From the NCBI GenBank assembly GCA_015057115.1, contig SVEZ01000001.1, forward strand, positions 234,381-298,380: a stretch of 64,000 bases of DNA. Direction: 5' to 3'. The notes below the pieces were generated by a model. The model saw only the letters and a list, made by a program, of their open reading frames with translations, was not told the DNA's origin and searched no databases. Every line of letters begins with the position of its first letter. The first letter of the stretch is position 1. Shown here piece by piece: positions 46,242-53,660 of this stretch. The translations under genes and the position numbers were made by a program. The stretch is from Lachnospiraceae bacterium. Its GTDB lineage: Bacteria; Bacillota; Clostridia; Lachnospirales; Lachnospiraceae.

Positions 46242-46274
46242 AAAAAATAGGGCTGCAAATACATTGCAGCCCTA
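46242..46274 (-). terminator. Terminator between antitoxin RNA and toxin
   Basis: Minus strand TAGGGCTGCAA-TGTA-TTTGCAGCCCTA followed by TTTTTT. It sits between the repeats and the toxin ribosome site, as in type III TA loci where it sets the RNA-to-toxin ratio. Confidence 0.92.
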
Positions 46275-46376
46275 GATTGTTTCCACTTACCGATAGGATT
46301 CACCGCTTTTATCGTTCCCACTCACAGCAGGGTTCTCTGCTTTTATCGTTCCCACTCACAGTAGGGTTCTCTGCTA
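46275..46376 (-). ncRNA. ToxI/antiQ-like antitoxin RNA, three tandem repeats
   Basis: On the minus strand, two nearly identical 34-nt units (AGCAGAGAACCC then TGTGAGTGGGAACGAT; one difference in the middle) followed by a diverged third of about 35 nt (AGCGGTGAATCC...AAGTGGAAACAATC) against the terminator. Unit length and number resemble lactococcal antiQ (about 2.8 units of 35 nt). The promoter places the start of transcription at the first repeat. RNA processing by the toxin is inferred. Confidence 0.8.
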
Positions 46377-46381
46377 TTTTG

Positions 46382-46410
46382 AGTATAGTCTGTATTCTTT
46401 TAAAAGTCAA
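46382..46410 (-). promoter_or_regulatory. Promoter of the type III TA locus
   Basis: Minus strand TTGACT (plus 46405-46410), exact 17-bp spacer, TATACT (plus 46382-46387). Start of transcription falls near 46375, at the first repeat. Confidence 0.88.
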
Positions 46411-46442
46411 TTATTTCTCTAAATTTCACTAAAAAAATAGGT

Positions 46443-47150
46443 TTAGTGGCCGCAACTATGGTTGCCACAACTATGACCCTCCTCATGTTCATGATCGTGA
46501 TGGTCACATCTTACATTTGGATTATATGCCAGTCGGTCTTTTAAAAGTGCCTCTACCGCCAGATCTGCCGGTCCGGTTACTCCACCATATAATTTGATAC
46601 CGGCTTCGGCAAGTGCCATCTGGGCGCCGCCACCGATACCGCCGCAGATCAGGGTATCTACCTCTGCGTTCTTTAAGAAGCCAGCCAGCGCTCCATGTCC
46701 GCTTCCGTTGGTATCCAAAACCTGGGAAGCTGTCACAGCTCCGTTTTCTACATCATATACCTTAAACTGTGCGGTATGTCCAAAGTGCTGAAAAATCTGT
46801 CCGTTTTCATAAGTTACTGCTATTCTCATCTGCTCTTCTCCCTTCTTATTTAAGCATATATTCTTATTCTGAATTACATAGTCACCGCCGGAAATCCGAA
46901 GTGCCTTCCCTTCCACCAGCATCTGCGCCAGTTTCTTCCTTGCTGTCTCATACATTCCCGTTACTGTGGTTCTGGCAACGCCCATGTGCTCTGCACACTC
47001 TGCCTGGGTGTGCCCCTGATAATCCAGTAACCGGATAACCTCATACTCCTCCAAGGTCAGGAAAATCACTTCTTTTTCCCCTTCTTCTGCATGAAAGCTC
47101 CAATAATCCGGATAGGCTTGTATAAAACGGCAACGCTTGTTTCTTGGCAT
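46443..47150 (-). CDS. DUF134 HTH protein fused to NifX/NifB-like cofactor-binding domain
   Basis: 235 aa. Residues 1-95 are DUF134: MPRNKRCRFI, then a sigma-70 region-4-like HTH (LDYQGHTQAECAEHMGVARTTVTGMYETARKKLA). Residues ~107-205 are a dinitrogenase iron-molybdenum cofactor-like domain (MRIAVTYENGQIFQHFGHTAQF, ICGGIGGGAQMALAEAGI). The tail is His/Cys-rich (DHHDHEHEEGHSCGNHSCGH), likely metal-binding. No nitrogenase genes are present, so a metal- or cluster-responsive regulator is more likely than nitrogen fixation. ATG 47150 follows AAGGAG. Confidence 0.88.
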   Translation of the reverse strand: MPRNKRCRFIQAYPDYWSFHAEEGEKEVIFLTLEEYEVIRLLDYQGHTQAECAEHMGVARTTVTGMYETARKKLAQMLVEGKALRISGGDYVIQNKNICLNKKGEEQMRIAVTYENGQIFQHFGHTAQFKVYDVENGAVTASQVLDTNGSGHGALAGFLKNAEVDTLICGGIGGGAQMALAEAGIKLYGGVTGPADLAVEALLKDRLAYNPNVRCDHHDHEHEEGHSCGNHSCGH

Positions 47151-47164
47151 AACGGTCTCCTTTT

Positions 47165-47213
47165 TGACATATGTCATTTATTTTCAGTATACCACATTAT
47201 TGACATATGTCAA
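47165..47213 (-). promoter_or_regulatory. Promoter with twin palindromic operators of the DUF134 gene
   Basis: TGACATATGTCA occurs twice as a perfect 12-bp palindrome (47165-47176 and 47201-47212), 36 bp apart. On the minus strand the upstream copy overlaps the -35 TTGACA (plus 47208-47213); 16 bp on is TATACT (plus 47186-47191); the other copy lies just past the start of transcription. Both would block polymerase if bound. The upstream palindrome also encodes the last residues of the ABC-F protein. Confidence 0.8.
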
Positions 47214-48657
47214 CTATCTTTTTATTCTTTATTTCCACCACGTCCGTGGCTACCTGACTTACAAACGTACTATCGTGAGAGGTAAACAGCAGGGTTCCTT
47301 CATACTCTTTCAGCATTTTTTCCAGTGCCTTCATGGAAGGTAAATCCAGATAATTGGTGGGTTCGTCCAGAATCAATACGTTGGCGTTGCTGACAAAAAG
47401 CATGGCAAAAGCAAGCTTCATCCTCTCTCCACCGGACAAATCACCAGCCTGCTTTTTCATATCCCGCTCGGACAAGAGCAGGTTTGCAAGCACGCTGCGT
47501 GCCACACCCTCCGACTGCACCGATACATTGCGGATATTTTCAAGAACAGTTTTTTGCAGATTTATCTGGGAAAAATTCTGCCGCACATAGCCAAGCTTTG
47601 CTCCGGGTACCGCACGAATATCCTCCCCTTTCATAATCATTTCTAAAAGAGTGGTTTTTCCGGCACCATTATCTCCCAGAATTGCCAACCTGCTTTTATT
47701 TTTTACCATAAGGGTGCAATCCTCAAATAACATTCTTTCCCCGTAGCCAAAAGAAATGTGCTCTCCCCGGATTACAATCGCATTTCGCGGCGGATTTGTC
47801 AGCCGGAAATCCGGACGGATCGATACCACTTCTTTCGGACGTTCTTTTACCTCCATATGGGAGATGCGTTTTTGCACGTTCTTCGCGCTCCGCTCAATAC
47901 TTGCCACCTTATCCTCCGGTTTTCTCGTTGCCCGTTTTGATATCTGTTTCATGTCACTGGAGCTCATGTTTTTTGGCTTTTTGCTAAGCTTTGCCGCCTT
48001 TTTCTTTTTTTCCTGATAAACACCGAAAAGCCTTGCTTTCTCTGCCTGATACTGCTCATACTCTGTCTGCTGTGCCGCCCGTCTTTCCGCTTTTTGTGCT
48101 TCATATGCATCATAATTGCCGTCGTAGCTTACCAGCTCTCCATCCTCAACCTCCACAATCCTTGTACACAACGCATTTAGCACCGCTCTGTCGTGACTTA
48201 CAAGAACCATGGTTTCGATGGCTTTTAGCTGTTTTAAAAGGGCTTCGATTCCCGTTTTATCAAGGTTTGCCGTAGGTTCATCAAGAAATGCCACCGCCCG
48301 CTCTGCGGCAAAAAGCTCCGCCAGTAAAAGCCTTGTATTCTCCCCTCCGCTCACTTCTTCCTGCCACATTTTATCCAGTACTTTCAGTTTTCCTGCTTCC
48401 TCATAGCCCACCGCTAAAGGATCCGGTTTTGGGGCGAACTGTTTTAGAAAAAATGCCTCCCCCTCCCGGCGTATGCTTCCCGACTCCGGCAACAGCTCCC
48501 CGGAAAGAACCTTTAACAGCGTGGTTTTTCCGGCACCATTCACGCCAACCAGACCTACTTTTTCCCCCTCATATAAATAAAACCGCTTAAAATTCAACAC
48601 CGTTTGTTCACCATACGATACTGCGATATTCTCTGCATATAAAATCTCTTTTCGCAT
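47197..48657 (-). CDS. ABC-F family ribosome-protection-type ATPase
   Basis: 486 aa with two ABC domains and no membrane part. First: GLVGVNGAGKTTLLK, VSGGENTRLLLAEL, AFLDEPTANLD. Second: AILGDNGAGKTTLLE, LSGGERMKLAFAML, LILDEPTNYLD. The linker (residues ~180-280) is long, basic and Lys/Arg-rich. The layout fits antibiotic-resistance ABC-F proteins (Msr/Vga/Lsa group) that dislodge macrolides, lincosamides, streptogramins A or pleuromutilins; the drug cannot be read from sequence. ATG 48657 has GGAGG 6 bases upstream; an ATG two codons earlier is possible. Confidence 0.85.
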   Translation of the reverse strand: MRKEILYAENIAVSYGEQTVLNFKRFYLYEGEKVGLVGVNGAGKTTLLKVLSGELLPESGSIRREGEAFFLKQFAPKPDPLAVGYEEAGKLKVLDKMWQEEVSGGENTRLLLAELFAAERAVAFLDEPTANLDKTGIEALLKQLKAIETMVLVSHDRAVLNALCTRIVEVEDGELVSYDGNYDAYEAQKAERRAAQQTEYEQYQAEKARLFGVYQEKKKKAAKLSKKPKNMSSSDMKQISKRATRKPEDKVASIERSAKNVQKRISHMEVKERPKEVVSIRPDFRLTNPPRNAIVIRGEHISFGYGERMLFEDCTLMVKNKSRLAILGDNGAGKTTLLEMIMKGEDIRAVPGAKLGYVRQNFSQINLQKTVLENIRNVSVQSEGVARSVLANLLLSERDMKKQAGDLSGGERMKLAFAMLFVSNANVLILDEPTNYLDLPSMKALEKMLKEYEGTLLFTSHDSTFVSQVATDVVEIKNKKIVDICQ

Positions 48658-48950
48658 AGCCATCCTCCCTTCTGTGCCCGATCTGTTAAGTTTCCTAAAC
48701 AAAAAAGCCCATCTTTGCACACACAAAAACAGACTCCTCGCACAAAAGGATACAGTACTCCCATGACGACGATAATCTCATTTAAGCACACGCAAAGAAA
48801 GCCTTCCTTCTTTGTAATTTGCTTAAATCCCATTATCTCTTAATCGTCATGATGTCACCTACACAAACTGTGCCCTTTCTTTCTATTTTACAGCAGCCTT
48901 GTGCTGTATTTTCTGAAATCAATGTATCATACCGGGATGCGATCTGTCAA
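48658..48950 (-). promoter_or_regulatory. Long leader of the ABC-F gene, possible attenuator
   Basis: Minus strand TTGACA (plus 48945-48950) with a weak -10 near 48922-48931 suggests a leader of about 260 nt. It holds a CAAAGAA / TTCTTTG hairpin (about 48790-48811), a possible five-codon ORF MGFFV (ATG near 48710, ending TAG), and a T-run inside it. Inducible ABC-F genes often carry such leaders. The terminator/antiterminator pairing is not clear by eye. Confidence 0.35.
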
Positions 48951-49031
48951 GTCCGGTTTGAAATCCAGCGGAATGAACTGTGTGATTCCCGACGAGAGAT
49001 GGGAGTTATACTCCCGAATCCGCTCTGGCAT
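48833..49031 (-). pseudogene. Possible frameshifted small ORF between pncC and the ABC-F gene
   Basis: ATG 49031, 12-13 bases after AGGAG, opens 34 codons (MPERIREYN...TDRIPV) ending at 48927. The next frame then reads RYDTLISENTAQGCCK to TVCVGDIMTIKR and a stop at 48833. Together they could make a ~66-residue protein broken by one frameshift near 48930. I do not recognise the family. It could equally be untranslated leader of the ABC-F gene. Confidence 0.3.
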
Positions 49032-49058
49032 ACATCGGCTAAAACTCCTTTCTCCCAG

Positions 49059-49529
49059 CTATATCATTTTCCCAACCTCTTCCGCCACCTGCATTTTATA
49101 AAAAAAGCGACTCTCTGCAGGTTCCAGCACAATCTTCTTTGTAAGCAGCCGCTCCCCCAAAACCGCCAGATATACTTCTCCCGGAACACTGTCGCCATTG
49201 GCGGGATCTGCATTTCCGAGGCTGCCGGTGACTCCAACCCCGATCTGTGTGCCGTAATAGCTCCGGCAGGCCTTTGCCATGGCTGCCGCCGTTTCTTCGG
49301 AGTAGACGCCGTATTCTTCTATAACTTCTGCCGGAACTCCCGCTTTTACCTTGGCTTCGTTACTATAGGTCACCATTCCTCCGAAAAAAATGCCGGAAGC
49401 ACCTTCCGTATCCGTCAAAAGGCTGGCAATCAGCCCGCCGGTGCAGCTTTCCATAGTGGCAATGGTAATGCCTTTTTCTATAAGGGTTTTCGTTATTTTA
49501 TGATACTGTTGCCGGATTTCTTTATCCAT
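49059..49529 (-). CDS. pncC: Nicotinamide-nucleotide amidase (CinA C-terminal domain)
   Basis: 156 aa, the stand-alone CinA C-terminal domain. ATMESCTGGLIASLLTDTEGAS holds the catalytic Ser; SNEAKVKAGVP, GVYSEETAAAMA and GVTGSLGNADP follow. It deamidates NMN to nicotinate mononucleotide in pyridine nucleotide salvage. ATG 49529 is chosen; GGGAGG lies about 10 bases upstream. Confidence 0.92.
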   Translation of the reverse strand: MDKEIRQQYHKITKTLIEKGITIATMESCTGGLIASLLTDTEGASGIFFGGMVTYSNEAKVKAGVPAEVIEEYGVYSEETAAAMAKACRSYYGTQIGVGVTGSLGNADPANGDSVPGEVYLAVLGERLLTKKIVLEPAESRFFYKMQVAEEVGKMI

Positions 49530-49649
49530 ACAAATGCATCCTCCCAAACAATTCTAATCTTATTTTACCATAATTCTAATTTTGTATGAAACTTTTTTCC
49601 TGCTATCCGTCGTCTAATTAGAAGTTGAGCAATAAAGGAGACAAACCCT

Positions 49650-50570
49650 ATGAGAAGAAAACTATTTTTAGCCGTAATGGCTGCAGCTATTCTTTTTACC
49701 GCTTGTGGCAAAAAGCCGGCAGAAGACAAAGCTGCCAAGGAAAAGCAGGAAACTACACAAACGGAAGAAGCAAAGGATGATGCTTCTGCAGAATCAAAGG
49801 ATACAGAAGATAAAGAAACCGACGAGAAGCAGGATGAAAACACTTCCGAGGAAGGATTTGATACAGACGCTGAAGTAAAGACTATCCAGAAAAAACTTGC
49901 TGACCTTCAATCCTCTGCATCCTCCATTCAGGACGAGTTGAAAAAGGTTGCAGATTTTGCAAAAGATTACGAAGCATATAACGAGAAAGACCTTCCTCAG
50001 GCAGAGATGAACTTACTGTCTTTCCTTCCGGAAGAACTCTGGAAAACAGAAGCTTCCTCACTTTGGAACCGCTACAAGAAAAATGCTTCCGATTCTGAAA
50101 AGAAAAATTATGAACACTGGACTTCCAATAAGGATTCTGTTTTGGAAACCCAGTTGGCAGCCTACAAAGAGGGTACGATTTACGGCATGCTCTATAACAG
50201 CACGGATGCGTTGTTTTATAAACATCAGGCAACTTACCTTGCCTCCTTGTTGGCAGGCTCCAGGAATGAAAAATTCGACCTGCCGGACCGTGATTTATAC
50301 GGAAGCTACACCGACAACGACGGCAAAAGCATGTTGTTAATTCAGCCGAGTATGGAATCCGGCTATGATGGAATTTTTCGTTTAGATAAAAACACCAGTT
50401 TTGAAGGCTCCGTAGAAAAAGCCGGAGAAGATTATATCTTCACCAGCAACGACGGAAAACTTACCGGGACCCTTTCCCTGCAGTGGTTTGGCGCTGCCTT
50501 CACTGTTTCGGAAAGTAAAACAAACGCCCTGCATGACGGGGAAGTATACGAGTTCTCCATCGTATACTAA
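49650..50570 (+). CDS. Uncharacterised lipoprotein with acidic linker
   Basis: 306 aa. Lipoprotein signal AAAILFTACGK; after the Cys a Lys/Glu/Asp/Thr-rich linker (residues ~22-72), then a helical region (TIQKKLADLQSSASSIQDELKKV), and a C-terminal ~100-residue beta-rich part (DLYGSYTDNDGKSMLLIQPS). No family recognised. AAAGGAG stands 9 bases before the ATG. Monocistronic with its own terminator. Confidence 0.8.
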   Translation: MRRKLFLAVMAAAILFTACGKKPAEDKAAKEKQETTQTEEAKDDASAESKDTEDKETDEKQDENTSEEGFDTDAEVKTIQKKLADLQSSASSIQDELKKVADFAKDYEAYNEKDLPQAEMNLLSFLPEELWKTEASSLWNRYKKNASDSEKKNYEHWTSNKDSVLETQLAAYKEGTIYGMLYNSTDALFYKHQATYLASLLAGSRNEKFDLPDRDLYGSYTDNDGKSMLLIQPSMESGYDGIFRLDKNTSFEGSVEKAGEDYIFTSNDGKLTGTLSLQWFGAAFTVSESKTNALHDGEVYEFSIVY

Positions 50571-50590
50571 TTTCTCCTCTATATATAAAA

Positions 50591-50644
50591 AGACCATTCG
50601 TACCAGTCAAACCTTGACTACCACGAATGGTCTATTTTCTTTTG
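50591..50644 (+). terminator. Terminator after the lipoprotein gene
   Basis: AGACCATTCGT pairs with ACGAATGGTCT, with an inner AGTCAA / TTGACT stem, followed by ATTTTCTTTTG. Confidence 0.85.
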
Positions 50645-50673
50645 TTTGTATTCACTGCTGTCTCCTCCACCGG

Positions 50674-50976
50674 TTATTTAGCCGTTGATAATGCTCCTCT
50701 TGTCTGTTGTTCAAAGGTTCGATCCACCCGAATCCGATTCGCCATGGACTCATACATCGCCATCATCATGGTTCCTTCATTATGTCCCACTTCCTGAGAA
50801 ACATTCTGCCTTGCCTCATTCATATACGCCTCTGCACCAAGTTGTGCATTTCGCTCTTTTCCCCTCAACTTTGTTCTTTCCTGGTTGAGCATTTCATAAA
50901 AACCGGTAGAAAATTCTTCCGTTGTTGTCTTTCCCAAGCCTGTTGTTTCTACTACATTTCCAATCCGAATAGCCAT
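50674..50976 (-). CDS. Conserved-looking 100-aa hypothetical protein
   Basis: 100 aa, soluble, helical C-terminal two-thirds (ERTKLRGKERNAQLGAEAYM, then MAMYESMANRIRVDRTFEQ), no signal peptide or TM. Family not recognised. ATG 50976 has AAGGGGG about 8 bases upstream; its own promoter supports it as a real gene. Confidence 0.7.
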   Translation of the reverse strand: MAIRIGNVVETTGLGKTTTEEFSTGFYEMLNQERTKLRGKERNAQLGAEAYMNEARQNVSQEVGHNEGTMMMAMYESMANRIRVDRTFEQQTRGALSTAK

Positions 50977-51007
50977 ATCATAACCCCCTTTACTGCTTGA
51001 TGACACT

Positions 51008-51036
51008 ATTATACCATTCAGCACATCATACCGCAA
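51008..51036 (-). promoter_or_regulatory. Promoter of the 100-aa hypothetical
   Basis: Minus strand TTGCGG (plus 51031-51036), 17-bp spacer, TATAAT (plus 51008-51013). Confidence 0.7.
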
Positions 51037-51121
51037 TATGTTGTGGTGTTAATTCAGAAATTATTCATATTGTTCAAGATGTAGTATAATTCAAACTCTT
51101 CTGTCAATTTCCAAAAATGCC

Positions 51122-51421
51122 TTAACATCCTTTTCCGTCGATGGAGCAAGCAATGGCGTCTCCTGCAGGGCGAGATTTCAAGCCTACCTCCTCCGGAACC
51201 AATGTAACGGTTCCATCTTCTTTTAAAAAGCAGGGAATTCCGGCAGAGCCGTTTTTCTTGCATTCGTCAAAGATGGCATTATTATCTCTTAGCTTTAAGA
51301 ATTCCTTTAAATTCTTTACATGTGCTCCAATATCCACCTTCTGAAACTCAGCATTTCCTTCAATCTGGCTATCCAGATAGGTGCAATCCGGGCAAGTATC
51401 CATTCCATAAATTTTGATCAT
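51122..51421 (-). CDS. Glutaredoxin-related thiol protein
   Basis: 99 aa. CPDC active-site motif at residues 9-12 in the thioredoxin-fold start MIKIYGMDTCPDC, then GIPCFLKEDG with the cis-Pro. Ends with Cys. Likely a small thiol-disulfide redox protein. ATG 51421 follows AAGGAGGGAG. Confidence 0.82.
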   Translation of the reverse strand: MIKIYGMDTCPDCTYLDSQIEGNAEFQKVDIGAHVKNLKEFLKLRDNNAIFDECKKNGSAGIPCFLKEDGTVTLVPEEVGLKSRPAGDAIACSIDGKGC

Positions 51422-51487
51422 ATGATCTCCCTCCTTCAACTTATTTTCCTTATCCTACCATATCTGGATGAGTTTTTCTACTCCCGC

Positions 51488-52055
51488 TTATGAAACTGCT
51501 GTTATTGCCGGCATACCTCGTTTCACTCTGTCAACCTCACTCAGATTGTTGGTTGGAATATAAGTCTCTACCGCCTGTGGCATTCCTCCAACCTCTTTCA
51601 AAAAAGCCTCCGTTTCTTTACGATGCTTAAAGATATGAATTTCTTTATCCGAATACTTTTCCAAAAGTGCGATAACCTGAGGCTTACTCTGTTCGTTATA
51701 GTTTTTGATAAATTCCAAAAACTCCGAATCTTCCTCCTTCTCATCCTCAACCCACGGCAAATCCGTCCGTTCTTTTCCCCTTCTATCCAACGCCCCTTTA
51801 AGGCAAACATCTACCGGATAGTCCAGAAAAAATACCGTATCACACGCCTCTAGTCTCATTTCTATTGTCGAGCCATAATTTCCGTCAATAATCCAACGTT
51901 CCTTCTTTATCTCGTCTGCTAAGCGCTGTCGAAAAACAGGTTTTCCCACGGTTGTCTTGTCTGCATTCCAATTCAGCATATCCAGATGAACCAGCGGAAT
52001 GCCGATAATTTCATGCAGTGCTCTCGAAAATGTACTTTTACCGCCCCCCGGGCAG
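51488..52055 (-). pseudogene. P-loop kinase (adenylate kinase/topology-modulator-like), 5' end removed by prophage
   Basis: Walker A GCPGGGKSTFSR is at the very 5' edge; HLDMLNWN, RWIIDGNYGSTIEMRL, DTVFFLDYP and RRGKERTD match the topology modulation/adenylate kinase-like family, whose P-loop normally starts about 8 residues after the initiator Met. Here the frame runs on into terminator DNA of the recombinase operon, with no fitting start (nearest Met at 52192, no ribosome site). The native 5' end and promoter are presumably at the far end of the prophage. Confidence 0.75.
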
Positions 52056-52066
52056 CCCGATTCTGT
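52045..52066. other. Probable prophage attachment junction (att)
   Basis: Host kinase coding sequence is recognisable up to GGCTGCCCGG (minus strand, about 52046-52056) and is unrecognisable beyond it. The crossover of a serine recombinase lies here; the 2-bp core cannot be fixed without the other end. Confidence 0.55.
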
Positions 52067-52090
52067 CAATATAGGACTAAGAAATTTTTG

Positions 52091-52125
52091 AAAAAAATTT
52101 GCACTCGGGGCTGTATCGCCCCGAA
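52091..52125 (-). terminator. Terminator of the recombinase operon
   Basis: Minus strand ATTCGGGGC-GATACA-GCCCCGAGT then GCAAATTTTTTTC, just after the third recombinase in reading order and 30-40 bases from the att junction. Confidence 0.85.
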
Positions 52126-52136
52126 TGCCTGTTTTC

Positions 52137-53660
52137 TCAATCCTCGAAGTTCCAGTGAATCTCCATCCGATCATCTGGATAAAGGAACACATCCTTCACG
52201 AACTTCTCCCACATCTCTTCCGTCATCTCTGTGACATCCAGAAAAGACTTTGCCGTCTCAATCCTCTCTGCCGCTTCATCATCGGAATCCTTTGCCAGCT
52301 GCTCCACCATGCTCGCATCAGATATCTTCTGTTCAAGCTCTGCGATCTCAGCATCATAGCCCTGCTTCTTCTCTTTGAAAGTCTCCCGGTCAATGCTACG
52401 ATCAGCCAGCTTCTCAAAAAGTATCTGTTTAGCCTTCTTTGTAGATTCCAATGCGCTTTTCAGGCTGTGAACCGTATCAACGCCTGCTGCCTTGTCCGCA
52501 TTCTTCTTCAGCTTCAGTTCTTCCCGTTTCATGACCCTCTGCATTTTGCTCTTCAGGTCTCTCAGAACAACTTCATCAAGATACGGTTCCTTATCCTTTA
52601 CAGAACGGCACTCACAATCTTCTTTCAGATAGTATCCCCTCGCACAGTACAGATCCTCGCCGTTCCGCCGGTTCAGCCCTCTGCCGCAGACACCGCATCT
52701 GTAATGCTGTTTTTTGAACGGTGCCGCCGGTGCCTGCTCGCTGAATGTATCCTGTACCTGACAGAACTCTTCCTTTGTAACAATCGGCTCATGCATCCCC
52801 TCAACACGGATCCATTCATCTTTCGGCTTCCTTTTCAGCTTGCCGCTCACCTTGTCGAATCCGGATTTCAGGGAAACGACCGTACCGGTATAAATCTCAT
52901 TACAGAGGAGCTGATACACGGAACCGGAAGTCCAGCACATACTTTCAAACCCGTCACCGTGGTTGGTAGCCTCACCCTTCTCGTGCTTATACACCGTCTG
53001 GCACTTGATATCGCGGTCATTCAGATTCCGCGCTATCTCCGTCAATCCCATACCCGCCAGCCTCATATCAAAGATTTCCCTGACAACCGCCGCCGCTTCC
53101 GGATCCAGTTCCAGCTTGTGCTTATCCTTCTTTTTCTTCCGGTATCCGTAAAGCGTCTGTCCGGCTGAATACTTTCCCTGATATGCCATCTGTTTCTTTG
53201 ATTCCCTGACCTTCTTCGACAGATCCCTGGAATAGATGTCATAAACCAGATTCTTGAAGGCAATATCCAAACCGCCCTCGCACTTATCGCTGTCATAATG
53301 ATCATTGATAGCGATGAACCTTACCCCCAGGAAAGGGAAGAGCTGTTCCAGATAATCGCCTAGCTCCACATAATCCCTTCCAAAGCGGGAACAGTCTTTT
53401 ACAATGATGCAGTTGATCTTGCCCTTCTTTGTCAGCTCGATCATTTCCGTGAACTGAGGCCTTGTGTCAAAGAACCTGCCGGAAAGACCATCATCACAAC
53501 GCTCGATCACATTGCATCCCTTAAACTCAGGCTGCCTATTGATGAAATCCATAATAAGCCTTCGCTGAGAAGTAATGCTTCCGCTCTCTACCTTGCGTCC
53601 GAAGATATCCCGGTCTTCATCGGAAAGCCTCATGTAAGCACATATCGTATAGTTCTTCAT
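52137..53660 (-). CDS. Large serine recombinase A
   Basis: 507 aa. Resolvase domain with catalytic Ser13 in YMRLSDED, IIVKDCSRFGRDY and the long helix; recombinase domain from about 170 (YGYRKKKKDKHKLELDPEAAAVVREIF); zinc ribbon CGVCGRGLNRRNGEDLYC near 320; coiled-coil C-terminus. Catalyses site-specific integration or excision. Its start overlaps the end of recombinase B by 4 bases (ATGA). Confidence 0.95.
   Translation of the reverse strand: MKNYTICAYMRLSDEDRDIFGRKVESGSITSQRRLIMDFINRQPEFKGCNVIERCDDGLSGRFFDTRPQFTEMIELTKKGKINCIIVKDCSRFGRDYVELGDYLEQLFPFLGVRFIAINDHYDSDKCEGGLDIAFKNLVYDIYSRDLSKKVRESKKQMAYQGKYSAGQTLYGYRKKKKDKHKLELDPEAAAVVREIFDMRLAGMGLTEIARNLNDRDIKCQTVYKHEKGEATNHGDGFESMCWTSGSVYQLLCNEIYTGTVVSLKSGFDKVSGKLKRKPKDEWIRVEGMHEPIVTKEEFCQVQDTFSEQAPAAPFKKQHYRCGVCGRGLNRRNGEDLYCARGYYLKEDCECRSVKDKEPYLDEVVLRDLKSKMQRVMKREELKLKKNADKAAGVDTVHSLKSALESTKKAKQILFEKLADRSIDRETFKEKKQGYDAEIAELEQKISDASMVEQLAKDSDDEAAERIETAKSFLDVTEMTEEMWEKFVKDVFLYPDDRMEIHWNFED

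Noticed and set aside
46275..46376. CRISPR array
   Set aside because: The ~34-nt units follow each other directly with no variable spacers, and only three exist; promoter, terminator and toxin ORF explain them better.
46443..47150. Nitrogen fixation gene (nifX/nifB)
   Set aside because: The NifX-like domain is fused to DUF134 HTH and no nif genes are near; this combination is common in non-diazotrophs.
48819..49589. 256-codon plus-strand ORF
   Set aside because: Antisense to pncC and the ABC-F leader; no ribosome site or recognisable protein features.
52125..53168. 347-codon plus-strand ORF
   Set aside because: Shadow of serine recombinase A; composition like a frame-shifted coding region and no family pattern.
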